Below are positions 25,663-35,148 of a DNA stretch of 64,000 nucleotides, in pieces. Source of the DNA: Amycolatopsis anabasis (lineage in GTDB: Bacteria; Actinomycetota; Actinomycetes; Mycobacteriales; Pseudonocardiaceae). The DNA lies in contig NZ_VTHK01000023.1 in assembly GCF_009765355.1 (NCBI RefSeq), positions 62,001 through 126,000 on the forward strand, read 5' to 3'. Under the pieces are notes generated by a model. It was not told the DNA's origin and searched no databases. It saw only the letters and a program-made list of their open reading frames with translations. The translations under genes and the position numbers were made by a program. Numbering within the stretch: position 1 is the first letter of the stretch; every line of letters starts with the position of its first letter.

Positions 25663-26898
25663 ATGACGTCGGGGGTGCTCAGCGAACCGGACACTCCCGT
25701 CCGTCTGGGCTGGACCGTGCGCCTGTCGGCCTCGGTGCTCGGGTTCTGGCTGGTCGTCGTCACCCCGGTTCTCGCGTTGCTGCCGCTGCACATCGAGCAG
25801 CTCGACCCGGCCGACAAGGAACGCGACCTCGCGATCGTGACCGCCGTCGCGGCCGTGGTGTCCATTGTGGCCGCCCCGATCTGCGGCGCCTTCTCCGACC
25901 GGACGACCTCGCGGTTCGGGCGGCGGCGCCCGTGGATCCTCGGCGGGGCGCTGGTCTGCGCGGCCGCGATGGCGGCGCTCGCCGCGCAGGCGACGGTGTT
26001 CGGCGTGGTGGTGTGCTGGGCGGTCGCGCAGGGGGCGCAGAACGCGCTGTACTCGGGCGTGAGCGCCACGGTGCCCGACCAGGTTCCGGTGCGCCAGCGG
26101 GGTTTCGTCTCCGCGTTCGTCGGCCTGCCGCTCCCGGTGGCGCTGGTGCTCGGCACGCTGCTGGTGACCCAGCTGGTCACCGACCGCACCGGCGGCTACT
26201 ACCTGCTCGCCGGGCTGCTGCTGGTCTGCGTCCTGCCGTTCGCGCTGACCACAAAGGACACCCGGCTGCCCCGCGCGGAACGGCCGCCGTTCCGCCTGAG
26301 CCGGTTCCTCGCCGGGTTCTGGATCAGCCCGCGCCGCCATCCCGACTTCGCGTGGGCCGCGGTGTCCCGGCTGGCCATCCAGCTCGCCAACTCCATCGCC
26401 ACGCTGTACCTGCTGTACTTCCTCCGCGACGAGGTGAAACTGCCCGATCCGGGCAGCGGGGTCTTCGTCCTGATCGTGGTGTACACGGTCGGCATCCTCG
26501 GCACCAGCGTGGTCGCCGGGCGCCTGTCCGATCGCAGCGGCCGCCGCAAGGTCTACGTCATCGCGTCCTCGTGCGTGATCGCGGTGGCCATGCTCATCCT
26601 CGCGCTGTGGCCGACCTGGCCCGCGGCCATCGTCGCGGCGGGCGTGCTCGGCCTCGGGTACGGGGTGTACGCGGCGATCGACGCCGCGCTGATCACCCAG
26701 GTCCTCCCGCGGGCGAGCGACCACGGCAAGGACCTGGGCGTGCTCAACCTGGCCAACACCGCGTCGCAGGCCCTCGCCCCCGCCATCGCGGGCGCGATCA
26801 TCGCGACCCTGCACAGCTACTCGGTGCTGTACCTGGTCGCGGGGGCGATCGCACTGGTCGGGGCGCTCCTGGTCCGGCCCATCCGCTCGGTCCGCTGA
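25663..26898 (+). CDS. MFS transporter
   Basis: A 411-residue protein with 12 predicted helices. MFS signature loops are present: GAFSDRTTSRFGRRRPW between helices 2 and 3, and GRLSDRSGRRKV between helices 8 and 9. The first signature (SDRTxSRxGRRRP) resembles the sugar/glycoside type of MFS carrier. There is no ribosome site; TACGCT at 25649-25654 lies 8 bases before the ATG, so the mRNA is probably leaderless. Substrate unknown. Confidence 0.88.
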   Translation: MTSGVLSEPDTPVRLGWTVRLSASVLGFWLVVVTPVLALLPLHIEQLDPADKERDLAIVTAVAAVVSIVAAPICGAFSDRTTSRFGRRRPWILGGALVCAAAMAALAAQATVFGVVVCWAVAQGAQNALYSGVSATVPDQVPVRQRGFVSAFVGLPLPVALVLGTLLVTQLVTDRTGGYYLLAGLLLVCVLPFALTTKDTRLPRAERPPFRLSRFLAGFWISPRRHPDFAWAAVSRLAIQLANSIATLYLLYFLRDEVKLPDPGSGVFVLIVVYTVGILGTSVVAGRLSDRSGRRKVYVIASSCVIAVAMLILALWPTWPAAIVAAGVLGLGYGVYAAIDAALITQVLPRASDHGKDLGVLNLANTASQALAPAIAGAIIATLHSYSVLYLVAGAIALVGALLVRPIRSVR

Positions 26899-26975
26899 CA
26901 CAGCACCCGCACTCACGACCCCCAGTACTCGGCTCCCGCCGAGGCGCGCACGCCGCCGCCAGGAATACGCAAATC

Positions 26976-26992
26976 CACCGATGTGGTCGGTG
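26976..26992. promoter_or_regulatory. inverted repeat CACCGA-N5-TCGGTG
   Basis: A perfect 6-bp inverted repeat lies 63 bases before the cutinase start, within the 157-base gap after the MFS gene. Candidate operator or part of the cutinase promoter. Near 26909-26921 the gap also holds a half copy (ACTCACGACC) of the palindromic repeat family described at 38840, 47581 and 48745. Confidence 0.35.
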
Positions 26993-27055
26993 CTCAACCG
27001 GCGGACACTGCATTCCGTTCGCAACGCCGCGAACCCGCAGGAAAGGTGATCCTCG

Positions 27056-27709
27056 ATGCGCTTCACCCGTACGGCCGCCAGGCTGCTCGTCGCCACCCTG
27101 ACGCTCACCGGAGCCGCGGTGGCCACGGCGGTTCCCGCCGCCAGCGCCGCGGGCTGCTCGGACCTCGACGTCATCGTCGCCAGGGGCACCGGGGAACCCG
27201 GCAACCTCGGCGTCATCGTCGGCGACCCGTTGTACTCCGCGATTCAGGGCAAGATCACGACGAAAACCCTGAGCAGCTACGCGGTCGACTACCCCGCCAG
27301 CATCACGCCCGGCTCGGTCACCCAGGGGAACGAGGACCTGGTCGAGCACGTCCAGCAGCAGGCCGCCGCGTGTGCGAACCAGCGGTTCGTCCTGGTCGGC
27401 TACTCGCAGGGCGCCAACGTGGTCGGCAACTCGATCGGCATCAGCAGCGAGGGCGCGGTCGTCGGCGGCCCGATCGTCGCCACCATCCCCGCGGAGCTAG
27501 CGCCCAGGGTCGCCGCCCTGCTGGTGTTCGGCCCCCCGATCGGCAAGCTCGGCAAGCACATCACCGGCACCTACCAGGGCCGCACCAAGGAGTTCTGCGC
27601 GCAGGGCGACAACATCTGCGAGCCCGGCGGCAGCAGCGTCCCGGCGCATCTGAGCTACCGCCGCAACGCGGGCGAGGCGGCCGACTTCGTCGCCGGGACG
27701 GTCGGCTGA
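27056..27709 (+). CDS. secreted cutinase family esterase
   Basis: A 217-residue protein with a signal peptide (ARLLVATLTLTGAAVATAVPAASA, cut near residue 33). The mature alpha/beta hydrolase has DLDVIVARGTGEPG, the nucleophile in GYSQGANV (Ser117), disulfide Cys residues, and the C-terminal DNICEPGG and HLSY that hold the Asp and His. It is like mycobacterial Culp proteins. AGGAAAGG precedes the ATG. It converges on the FAAL-PKS-esterase operon with only 3 bases between stop codons. In mycobacteria a cutinase (Rv3802c) lies beside fadD32-pks13, so this neighbour is suggestive. Confidence 0.92.
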   Translation: MRFTRTAARLLVATLTLTGAAVATAVPAASAAGCSDLDVIVARGTGEPGNLGVIVGDPLYSAIQGKITTKTLSSYAVDYPASITPGSVTQGNEDLVEHVQQQAAACANQRFVLVGYSQGANVVGNSIGISSEGAVVGGPIVATIPAELAPRVAALLVFGPPIGKLGKHITGTYQGRTKEFCAQGDNICEPGGSSVPAHLSYRRNAGEAADFVAGTVG

Positions 27710-27712
27710 GCG

Positions 27713-28579
27713 CTATCCCGAAAGGATCCGCTGGGTGTAGGGCCAGAGTTCGGCTAGTTTGCGGCGCCAGGTGGTCCAGAAGTGGATGCCGGGTGAGAAG
27801 TTCGTGGTCACGTCGACGCCGTGCGCGGTCAGGCGTTCGGCCAGGTCGGCGGACATCGCGCGGGCGTACCGTTCGACCAGGCCCATCCCGGCGACGAACT
27901 CCTCGCCCGGCACCCGCGTGCCGTCGCCCGCCGCCAGGTAGACCGGGGTGCCCGCGAACGCCTCGGGGAACCGGAAGGGGTCGTTCGCCGCCCAGGTGTC
28001 CAGGCCGTACCGGCGCGGACCCCAGACCCGGCCCGGGCGCATACCCTCGCGGACCGACAGCAACCCGAGCAGCCCGCCCATCCCGCGCCGGGTCAGGTGC
28101 ATGAGCCCGCTCAGCGACGCGACCGCCCGGAACATCCCGGGGTGGCGCATGCCGTACCGCAGCGCCCCGTAGCCGCCCATCGAGATGCCCGCGACCATGC
28201 GCCGGTCCGAAGCGCCGTAGCGGTTTTCCAGCAGCGGCAGGAGTTCGGTGAGGTGGAACGTCTCCCAGCCGGGCACCGTGCCCTGCCGATCGGGCACCCG
28301 CCAGTCGGTGTAGAAGCCCATCCGGCCGCCGTCGGGCATGACGATCAGGGTCTGCGACGCGGACGAGAGCGCGGCGAGGTCGGTGTGGGTCAGCCAGCAC
28401 CGGTGGTCGTCCGACGAACCGTGCAACAGGTACAGCACCGGGTACTCCCGGTCCGGGCGCCAGCCGGGCGGGGTCAGCAGGTTCACCGAGACGTCCCGGC
28501 CGAGCGCGGGGGAGTGCAGGCGCAGTTCGCGCACCCGGTCCCCGGTCACCTCCTCCGCGAGGACGGTCAGCTCGGTCAC
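27713..28579 (-). CDS. antigen-85/esterase-D-like alpha/beta hydrolase
   Basis: A 288-residue hydrolase of the putative esterase family that includes antigen 85 mycolyltransferases: YPVLYLLHGSSDDHRCW, nucleophile Ser133 in GISMGGYGALRYGMRHP, and His266 in SPGIHFWTTW. Unlike antigen 85 it has no signal peptide, so it should act in the cytoplasm. Its GTG start overlaps the PKS stop (GTGA). This coupling implies that it releases the PKS product or transfers it to an acceptor such as a sugar. Simple esterase activity is the alternative. Confidence 0.85.
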   Translation of the reverse strand: MTELTVLAEEVTGDRVRELRLHSPALGRDVSVNLLTPPGWRPDREYPVLYLLHGSSDDHRCWLTHTDLAALSSASQTLIVMPDGGRMGFYTDWRVPDRQGTVPGWETFHLTELLPLLENRYGASDRRMVAGISMGGYGALRYGMRHPGMFRAVASLSGLMHLTRRGMGGLLGLLSVREGMRPGRVWGPRRYGLDTWAANDPFRFPEAFAGTPVYLAAGDGTRVPGEEFVAGMGLVERYARAMSADLAERLTAHGVDVTTNFSPGIHFWTTWRRKLAELWPYTQRILSG

Positions 28580-31500
28580 CAAGGCGACCCGACCGGGTAC
28601 CGGGTGGTGGCCAGGATGTTGTCCAGGTGCTTGCCGATCTGGTCCACATTGGGCGGATCGAGCAGCGACAGGTGGTGACCGGGAATCGTGATCACCTCGA
28701 GGTCGGTGCACACCGCGTCCCAGCCGCGTGCCGGATCGGTGCGGTCGAACCGGTGGTCGCGCAGCCCGCCGGGCACCAGCTCGGCGGCGCTGAAGTAGAC
28801 CACCCGCCCGTCGAACCGGCCGGGCGCGTAGCGTTCCAGCGATCGGGTGTCCAAAAAGGACGTACGCTGGTGGTTCAGGATGGCCTCGCTGACCGTGCTG
28901 CTGACCAGCCCTTCGGCCAGCATGGTGTCGATCAGCAGCTGCACCTGCTCCTCGTCGTCGAGCCGGGCGAGCCGTTCGTACGGCAGCTCGATCTTGCGGC
29001 CGTAACTGCTCTCCAGGAACTCGCCGAACCGTTCGAACCGCTTCTCGGTCAGCTGCACGTCGGTGAGCCCGGTGGTGTTGGGCAGCGGGATGATCGAGTC
29101 GATCAGCGCGACGATCTCCACCTGCTCGCCGGCGCGCTGCAACTGCTGCGCCATCTCGTAGGCCAGGAACCCGCCGAACGACCAGCCGGCCAGCCGGTAC
29201 GGCCCGCGCGGCTGGATCCGGCGCAGTTCGGGCAGGTAGTGCCGCACCCGGTCCTCGACCGAGGAAATCCCTTCCAGGCGGTCGAATCCGTACACCGGCA
29301 CGTCCGGATCCAGCAGTTGCACGAGTTGCCGGTACACGGCCGTGTCCCCGCCACCGGGGTGGAAGAAGAACAGCGGGCGCTTCGAACCCCGCCCGTTCAG
29401 GGTCCGCAGCGGCGAACCGCCCCGCTCCTCCTCGCGCAGGTGCGCCGCCATCCGTTCGACGGTCGGATGCTCGAACAGTTCGGAGATGGTCAGCTCGCGG
29501 CCGCTGCGCTCGGCCAGCAGCGCGGTGATCTCTTCGGCCCGCTGGCGGTTGCCGCCGACCCCGTAGAAGTCCTGCGTCACGCCGACCTCGATGCCCAGCA
29601 CGTCCCGCCAGGCGCTGGCCACCAGCCGTTCGGCGGCGTCGCGCGGCCCGATCTTCGGCGGCTGGACCGGACGCGGACGGGCACCGGGCGTCTCGGAGGC
29701 GATGCCGAGCTCGCCGAACAGCCACTGCTCGGCCTCCTCGACGCTCGCGCCGCGCAGCAGCAGCGAAACCGGCAGGGACAGCTCGAAGTCGTGCTGCACC
29801 GCGTTGCGGATTCGCACGGCCAGCAGGGAATCCACGCCCAGCGCGGACAGCGGCGACACGGTGTCGAGCCGGTCCGCCGCGAAGCCGAGCACCGACGCGA
29901 CCCGGGACCGCAGCTGCGCGGACGCCGAATTCCGGGCCACCGCGGGGTCGAGCTTGCGCAGCCCGGCCACGCCGTCCCAGTCGTCGCGATCCTGGGCCGC
30001 CTGCGCGTAGTCGCCGAAGAGCGCCTCGAAGAACGGGATCTTCAGCAGGTGCGGGAAGGCGGACGCGAGGCGGGGCGTGTTCAACCGCAGCGCACCGGTG
30101 ATCGCGCGGTCCGCGCCGATCGCCTCGGCGAGGACGGCCAGCCCTTCACCGGGCCGGATCGCGTGCATCCACGGGATGTCCAGGTTCGCCGCGGCGCCGA
30201 TCTCGGCCCAGGTGCCCCAGGCGATCGAGGTGCCCGGCAGGCCCTGCGCCCGGCGCGCGGCGATCAGCGCGTCCAGGTACGCGTTGCCCGCCGCGTACGC
30301 GGGCTGGCCGGGGGAGCCGTGCAGCGCGGCGGCCGAGGAGAACCCGATCCACCAGTCGAGTTCGCGGTCGCGGGTGGCCTCGTGCAGCCGCCAGGCGCCG
30401 TACGCCTTCGGCAGCCAGGAGCGGTGCAGTGTGTCGGCGTCCAGCCGGGTGGTGGTGCGGTCGTCGAGCACGGCGGCGGCGTGCAGGACCCCGCGCAGCG
30501 TGAATCCGGTGTCCGCGGCGCGCACCAGGGATTCGGCGACGCCCGGCTCGGCGATGTCGCCGAGCACGACCTCGACCTCGGTGCCGGACGCGGTGAGTTC
30601 GTCGATCACCCGCCGGGCTTCCGGTTTCGGCGCCGACCGTCCATTGAGGACGATCTTGCCCGCACCGTTCCCGGCCAGCCAGCGGGCGATGAACAGGCCC
30701 AGCCCGCCGAGCCCGCCGGTGACCAGGTAACCGCCGTCCGGGTAGGCGACCGGCGCGGCGCCGTCGCCGGGTTCGTCGACCCAGTCCAGGCGCAGGGCGT
30801 GCCGTTCGCCCGCGCGCCAGGCGACCTCGTCGTCGGCGCCGGAAGCCAGTTCCCGCGCCAAGCAGGCCGCGGACTCGAGAGCAGGCGCCGCGGGGTCCAG
30901 GTCGACCAGGCTCGCCCGCAGTTCGGGGTGTTCGCAGGCCAGCACCCGGACCAGGCCGCGCAGCGCGGCGAACGCGGGTGCGTCCAGCGAATCCGCCGGG
31001 GTGACGGCGGCCGAGCCGGTGGTGACCAGCCAGAGCCGGGCGGGCCGGGACGAATCGGCCTCGACCGTGCGCCGGACGACCGCGCAGACGGCGAGCATCG
31101 CGCGTTCGGCCTCGGCGAGCGCTGCGACGTCCGCGCCCTGCCCGGGGAGCAGGAACACCACGGATCCGGCCGGTTCGGCCAGCGCGGCCGCCACGGCGTC
31201 CGGGTCGCGGTAGTCGGCCCGGCGGGTGTCGACGCCCAGTTCGGTCAGTTCCGCGCCGACCGCGGTCTCGCCGCGGTCCAGCACCAGCACCGGGCCGTCC
31301 GGCCGCCCGTGCGCCGGGATCCCGGCCGGGCGCCAGGACGTGGTCAGCAGCTTCTCGGTCAGCGGCGCGGCGATCTCGTCGTGCGCGAGCTCCCGGACGA
31401 AGACGTCGGTGATCTCCAGCAGGATCCGGCCGTCGCCGTCCACCAGGTGCAGTTCGCCCTGCAGCCCGGCGCCGCGTTCGTTCGGCTCGGTCACCGAGAC

Positions 31501-34500
31501 GTACACCAGTTCGCCCTGCGCCGGATCGCCGTAGACCCGCACGGCCCCGTACTCCACCGGCATGTGCGCGGTGCCGGAGTCGGCGTCCGGGTCGAACAGG
31601 GCGGCGGCGAACACCTGCAGGCAGGATTCGACCAGCGCGGGGTGCAGCCGCAACTGGTCCGCGCGCCCGGCGGCCTCGGGCAGCGCCACCCGGGCGACCG
31701 CGCGCAGCCGCCCGTCCCCGGCGCGGGTGCTCGCCCGCGCCTCGCTCATCCCGGTGAACGCCGGGCCGTAGCTCAGCCCGAGCGCGGCGAGCCGCTGGTA
31801 CACCTCGGCCGTGGGCACCGCCGCGAATTCCGAATCGTCCACTTCGGACAGGCAGAAGCCCGCGTCGGTCCGCTCGGCGACCGAGACCTCGGCGGTCGCG
31901 TGCAACTGCCAGGTGCCGTCGCTCGCCTTGGTGTGCACGGTGACCCGGCCGCCGGTCTCACCCGGCGCGCAGGTCGTGGTCACCGCGGTGTGCTCGGCCA
32001 GCCGCAGCGGCTGGTACAGCGTCACGTCGTGCAGCACGATCTGCTCGGCGGGCAGGTCGAACACCGTGCGCGCGGCCGCGGAAGCCATCTCCAGGAAGGC
32101 GGCGCTGGGCAGCACCGGGCGGCCGTCCATCCGGTGTTCGGCCAGCCACGGCCGCACCGCGGACCCGAGATCGGCCCGCCACAGGTGCTTGGTGTCGTCG
32201 GGCAGTTCCACGTGCGTGCCGAGCAGCGGATGCTCGCCGGACGCCACCGGCACGGCCGGTGCGGCGGCGCGGGGCAGCCAGTGCCGTTCGTGCCGCCAGG
32301 GCGCGGACGGGACGCCGGTCAGCTCGCCGTCGCGCGGCGCGGCGGCGACCCCGGCCAGTTCCAGGGCGCCGAGCTGGCCGTGCCAGTGGGCGGCCTCGTC
32401 GTCGCAGTGGCGGAGCGTGGACACCACGAGCGCGTCGGTGGCGCCGTGCGCGGCGAGGTTGTCCGCGAGCGCGTGCCGGAGCACGGGGTGCGGGGAGACC
32501 TCGACGAACGTCCGGTAGCCGTCGGCCAGCGCGGCGTCGACCGCGCCCGCGAACCGCACCGGCTGGCGCAGGTTCCTCGCCCAGTAGCCGGGGCCGAAGG
32601 CCGGGGTTTCGCGCGGATCGGCGAGCGCGGTGCTGTAGAAGCGGATCTCGGTGTCCGTTGTGGACAGTCCGGCCAGCCCGTCGCGAAGCGTGCCGGTGAC
32701 GCGGTCGACGATCGGGGAGTGCGCGGCCACGTCGAGTTTGACCAGTTTCGCGAGCAGGCCGCGCGCTTCCACGGCCGCCACGATCCGGCGCACCGGCTCC
32801 GCGCTGCCCGCGATCACCGTCTGGCGGGGCGCGGTCAGCACCGCGACATCCACGTCCGGCAGGCCAGCCACGAGTTCGGCCGCCTCCTCGGCGCCGACCT
32901 CGAGCAGCGCCATCGCGCCGTCCCCAGCCAGCGAAGCCAGCAGCCGCGACCGCAGCGCCACGATCTTCGCGCCGTCCGCCTCGGCCAGCGCACCGGCCAC
33001 CACCGCGGCGGTGACCTCGCCGAACGAATGCCCGATCACCGCGCCCGGGCGCACACCGTAGGAGCGCAGCAGCTCGGCCAGCGCGACCTGCAGCCCGAAC
33101 ACCAGCGGCTGGACGTGGTCCATGGTGGTGGCCTCGACCCCGGCCAGCAGGTCCGCGCGCAGCGAGAACCCGGCCTCGGCCCGGATCAGCGGATCGAGGC
33201 GATCGATCGCCGCGGCGAACACCGGCTCCTCGGCCAGCAACTTCCGGCCCATCCCGGCCCACTGGGAACCGTGGCCGGAGAACACGAACACCGGCCCCGG
33301 ACCGGGCCGTCCCGGACCGCCGGTGACCACCGCCGGGGACTCCTCGCCCAGGGCGAGCGTGCGGAGCGCGCTCACCAGTTCGTCCCGGTCGCCCGCGACC
33401 ACCGCGGCGCGGTGCCGTCCGCCGAGTCTTCTCGCGAGGGTGCGGTCGATGTCGGCGAGCGGCACCTCGGCGCCGTCGCCGGTGAGCCAGCCGGCGAGCG
33501 CACCGGCGGATTCGGCCAGCCGGTCCGGGGTGGACGCGCCGAGCAGGAACCGGCTCCTGCCCGCGCGGGGCGCCGCCTCGGCGGGTGTCCCGGTGGCCTG
33601 CTGCAGCACCACATGGGTGTTCGTGCCGCCGAAGCCGAACCCGGACACCCCGGCCAGCGCGGGCGCTCCGGCGCGCGGCCACGGGCGTGCGGTGTCCGCG
33701 ACCGACAGCCGCAGCTCGTCGAAGGCGATGTGCGGATTCGGCCCGGCGTAGTTCAGGCTCGCCGGGATGACGCCGTGGTGCAGCGCGAGCACGGTCTTGA
33801 TCAGGCCGACGATCCCGGCCGCGGCCTCCAGGTGGCCGACGTTGCTCTTGACCGAGCCCAGCAGCAGCGGGTGGTCTTCCGGCCGGCCCGCGCCCAGCAC
33901 GGCGCCGAGCGCGCGCGCCTCGATCGGGTCCCCGAGCAGCGTGCCGGTGCCGTGCGCCTCGACGTAGTCCACCTCGGCGGGATCGACCCCGGCGCTCTGG
34001 TACGCGGTGCGCAGCAAGGCTTGCTGCGCCTCGGGATTGGGCGCGGTGAGCCCGTTCGAGCGGCCGTCGGAGTTGGTCGCCGAGCCGCGGATCAGCGCGA
34101 GCACCCGGTCGCCGTCCGCGCGGGCGTCGGAAAGCCGCTTGAGCACGACCATCCCGACGCCCTCGGCGCGGGACATGCCGTTGGCGTCGGCGGAGAACGG
34201 CTTGCACTTCCCGTCCGGCGCGGTGATGCCCATCTCGTCGAAGTTCGCGGTGACCCCGGGGCCGAGCAGCAGGTTCGCGCCGCCGACGAGCGCGACCTCG
34301 CTCTCGCCGGAGCGCAGGCTCTGCGCGGCGAGGTGGATCGCGGTCAGCGAGGAGGAGCAGGCCGTGTCCGTGGCCAGGCTCGGGCCGCGCAGGTCGAGCG
34401 CGTAGGAGAGCCGGTTCGCGGCGATGGACAGCGCGGCCCCGGTGCCCACCCAGGCGTCTACATCGGACAGATTGGCGAGCGAGAGCGCGCCGTACTCGGT

Positions 34501-35148
34501 GCCGCTGATCCCGACGAACACGCCGGTGTTGGTGCCGCGCAAGGCTTCCGGCGCGATCCCGGCGTGCTCGAGCGCTTCCCAGGCGACCTCCAGGACCATC
34601 CGCTGCTGCGGGTCCATCCGCGCGGCTTCCCGGGGCGCGATGCCGAAGAACTCCGCGTCGAAACCGGCCACGTCGTCCAGGAACCCGCCCCAGCGGGTGG
34701 TGTTCTCGGGGTAGCCCGAGTAGTCCGCCCAGCGTTCGCCGGGCACCTCGGTGATGGCGTCCCGGCCCTCGGTGAGCATGCGCCAGAACTCGTCCGGCCC
34801 GGTCACCCCGCCGGGCAGGCGGCAGCCGAGGCCGACCACGGCGATCGGATCGTCCGCCGGATCGCCGGGTTCGGCGGCCTCGGGCGCGGCGGATTCGGGA
34901 GCCGCGGCTTCCGGTTCGCCGGTCAGCGCCGCGGCCAGCCGGTCGATCGTGGGGTGTTCCCACAGCAGCGTGGTCGGCAGGGTGCGGTCGAGCAGCTCCT
35001 CCAGCGCACCGGAGAGCTCCACCGCGTCCCGGGAGGACAGTCCGTATTCGTCCAGTGGTTTCCCGGTGTCGACCTCGTCCTCGTCGACGAAGGCGGCCTC
35101 GGCGACCCGCTCGATCAGCCAGCGGCGGAGATCCTCGGCGTTGATCAT
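28576..35148 (-). CDS. type I polyketide synthase, ACP-KS-AT-DH-KR-ACP-ACP*-TE
   Basis: 2190 residues. Domains in order: N-terminal ACP with Ser39 (YGLSSRD); KS about 99-515 with Cys264 in DTACSSSLTAIH and EAHGTGT; AT with Ser708 in GHSFGE and the specificity segment VAAHSP near 809; DH with His1005 in HRMDGRPVLP; KR with GGLGGLG near 1480, the B-type LDD and Tyr1618 in YAAGN; ACP with Ser1774 (GVDSLLAV); a third carrier fold whose Ser position is Arg1868 (VGGNRQRA); TE with Ser1990 in GWSFGG and His in GHHLSLL. The N-terminal ACP, C-terminal TE and coupled FAAL recall mycolate Pks13, which lacks DH and KR. It probably extends a fatty acyl chain from the FAAL by one unit and reduces it. The start shares ATGA with the FAAL stop. 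Confidence 0.93.
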   Translation of the reverse strand: MINAEDLRRWLIERVAEAAFVDEDEVDTGKPLDEYGLSSRDAVELSGALEELLDRTLPTTLLWEHPTIDRLAAALTGEPEAAAPESAAPEAAEPGDPADDPIAVVGLGCRLPGGVTGPDEFWRMLTEGRDAITEVPGERWADYSGYPENTTRWGGFLDDVAGFDAEFFGIAPREAARMDPQQRMVLEVAWEALEHAGIAPEALRGTNTGVFVGISGTEYGALSLANLSDVDAWVGTGAALSIAANRLSYALDLRGPSLATDTACSSSLTAIHLAAQSLRSGESEVALVGGANLLLGPGVTANFDEMGITAPDGKCKPFSADANGMSRAEGVGMVVLKRLSDARADGDRVLALIRGSATNSDGRSNGLTAPNPEAQQALLRTAYQSAGVDPAEVDYVEAHGTGTLLGDPIEARALGAVLGAGRPEDHPLLLGSVKSNVGHLEAAAGIVGLIKTVLALHHGVIPASLNYAGPNPHIAFDELRLSVADTARPWPRAGAPALAGVSGFGFGGTNTHVVLQQATGTPAEAAPRAGRSRFLLGASTPDRLAESAGALAGWLTGDGAEVPLADIDRTLARRLGGRHRAAVVAGDRDELVSALRTLALGEESPAVVTGGPGRPGPGPVFVFSGHGSQWAGMGRKLLAEEPVFAAAIDRLDPLIRAEAGFSLRADLLAGVEATTMDHVQPLVFGLQVALAELLRSYGVRPGAVIGHSFGEVTAAVVAGALAEADGAKIVALRSRLLASLAGDGAMALLEVGAEEAAELVAGLPDVDVAVLTAPRQTVIAGSAEPVRRIVAAVEARGLLAKLVKLDVAAHSPIVDRVTGTLRDGLAGLSTTDTEIRFYSTALADPRETPAFGPGYWARNLRQPVRFAGAVDAALADGYRTFVEVSPHPVLRHALADNLAAHGATDALVVSTLRHCDDEAAHWHGQLGALELAGVAAAPRDGELTGVPSAPWRHERHWLPRAAAPAVPVASGEHPLLGTHVELPDDTKHLWRADLGSAVRPWLAEHRMDGRPVLPSAAFLEMASAAARTVFDLPAEQIVLHDVTLYQPLRLAEHTAVTTTCAPGETGGRVTVHTKASDGTWQLHATAEVSVAERTDAGFCLSEVDDSEFAAVPTAEVYQRLAALGLSYGPAFTGMSEARASTRAGDGRLRAVARVALPEAAGRADQLRLHPALVESCLQVFAAALFDPDADSGTAHMPVEYGAVRVYGDPAQGELVYVSVTEPNERGAGLQGELHLVDGDGRILLEITDVFVRELAHDEIAAPLTEKLLTTSWRPAGIPAHGRPDGPVLVLDRGETAVGAELTELGVDTRRADYRDPDAVAAALAEPAGSVVFLLPGQGADVAALAEAERAMLAVCAVVRRTVEADSSRPARLWLVTTGSAAVTPADSLDAPAFAALRGLVRVLACEHPELRASLVDLDPAAPALESAACLARELASGADDEVAWRAGERHALRLDWVDEPGDGAAPVAYPDGGYLVTGGLGGLGLFIARWLAGNGAGKIVLNGRSAPKPEARRVIDELTASGTEVEVVLGDIAEPGVAESLVRAADTGFTLRGVLHAAAVLDDRTTTRLDADTLHRSWLPKAYGAWRLHEATRDRELDWWIGFSSAAALHGSPGQPAYAAGNAYLDALIAARRAQGLPGTSIAWGTWAEIGAAANLDIPWMHAIRPGEGLAVLAEAIGADRAITGALRLNTPRLASAFPHLLKIPFFEALFGDYAQAAQDRDDWDGVAGLRKLDPAVARNSASAQLRSRVASVLGFAADRLDTVSPLSALGVDSLLAVRIRNAVQHDFELSLPVSLLLRGASVEEAEQWLFGELGIASETPGARPRPVQPPKIGPRDAAERLVASAWRDVLGIEVGVTQDFYGVGGNRQRAEEITALLAERSGRELTISELFEHPTVERMAAHLREEERGGSPLRTLNGRGSKRPLFFFHPGGGDTAVYRQLVQLLDPDVPVYGFDRLEGISSVEDRVRHYLPELRRIQPRGPYRLAGWSFGGFLAYEMAQQLQRAGEQVEIVALIDSIIPLPNTTGLTDVQLTEKRFERFGEFLESSYGRKIELPYERLARLDDEEQVQLLIDTMLAEGLVSSTVSEAILNHQRTSFLDTRSLERYAPGRFDGRVVYFSAAELVPGGLRDHRFDRTDPARGWDAVCTDLEVITIPGHHLSLLDPPNVDQIGKHLDNILATTRYPVGSPW

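Noticed and set aside
28576..35148. calling the PKS Pks13 itself
   Set aside because: Pks13 is ACP-KS-AT-ACP-TE; this protein has additional DH, KR and degenerate carrier domains.
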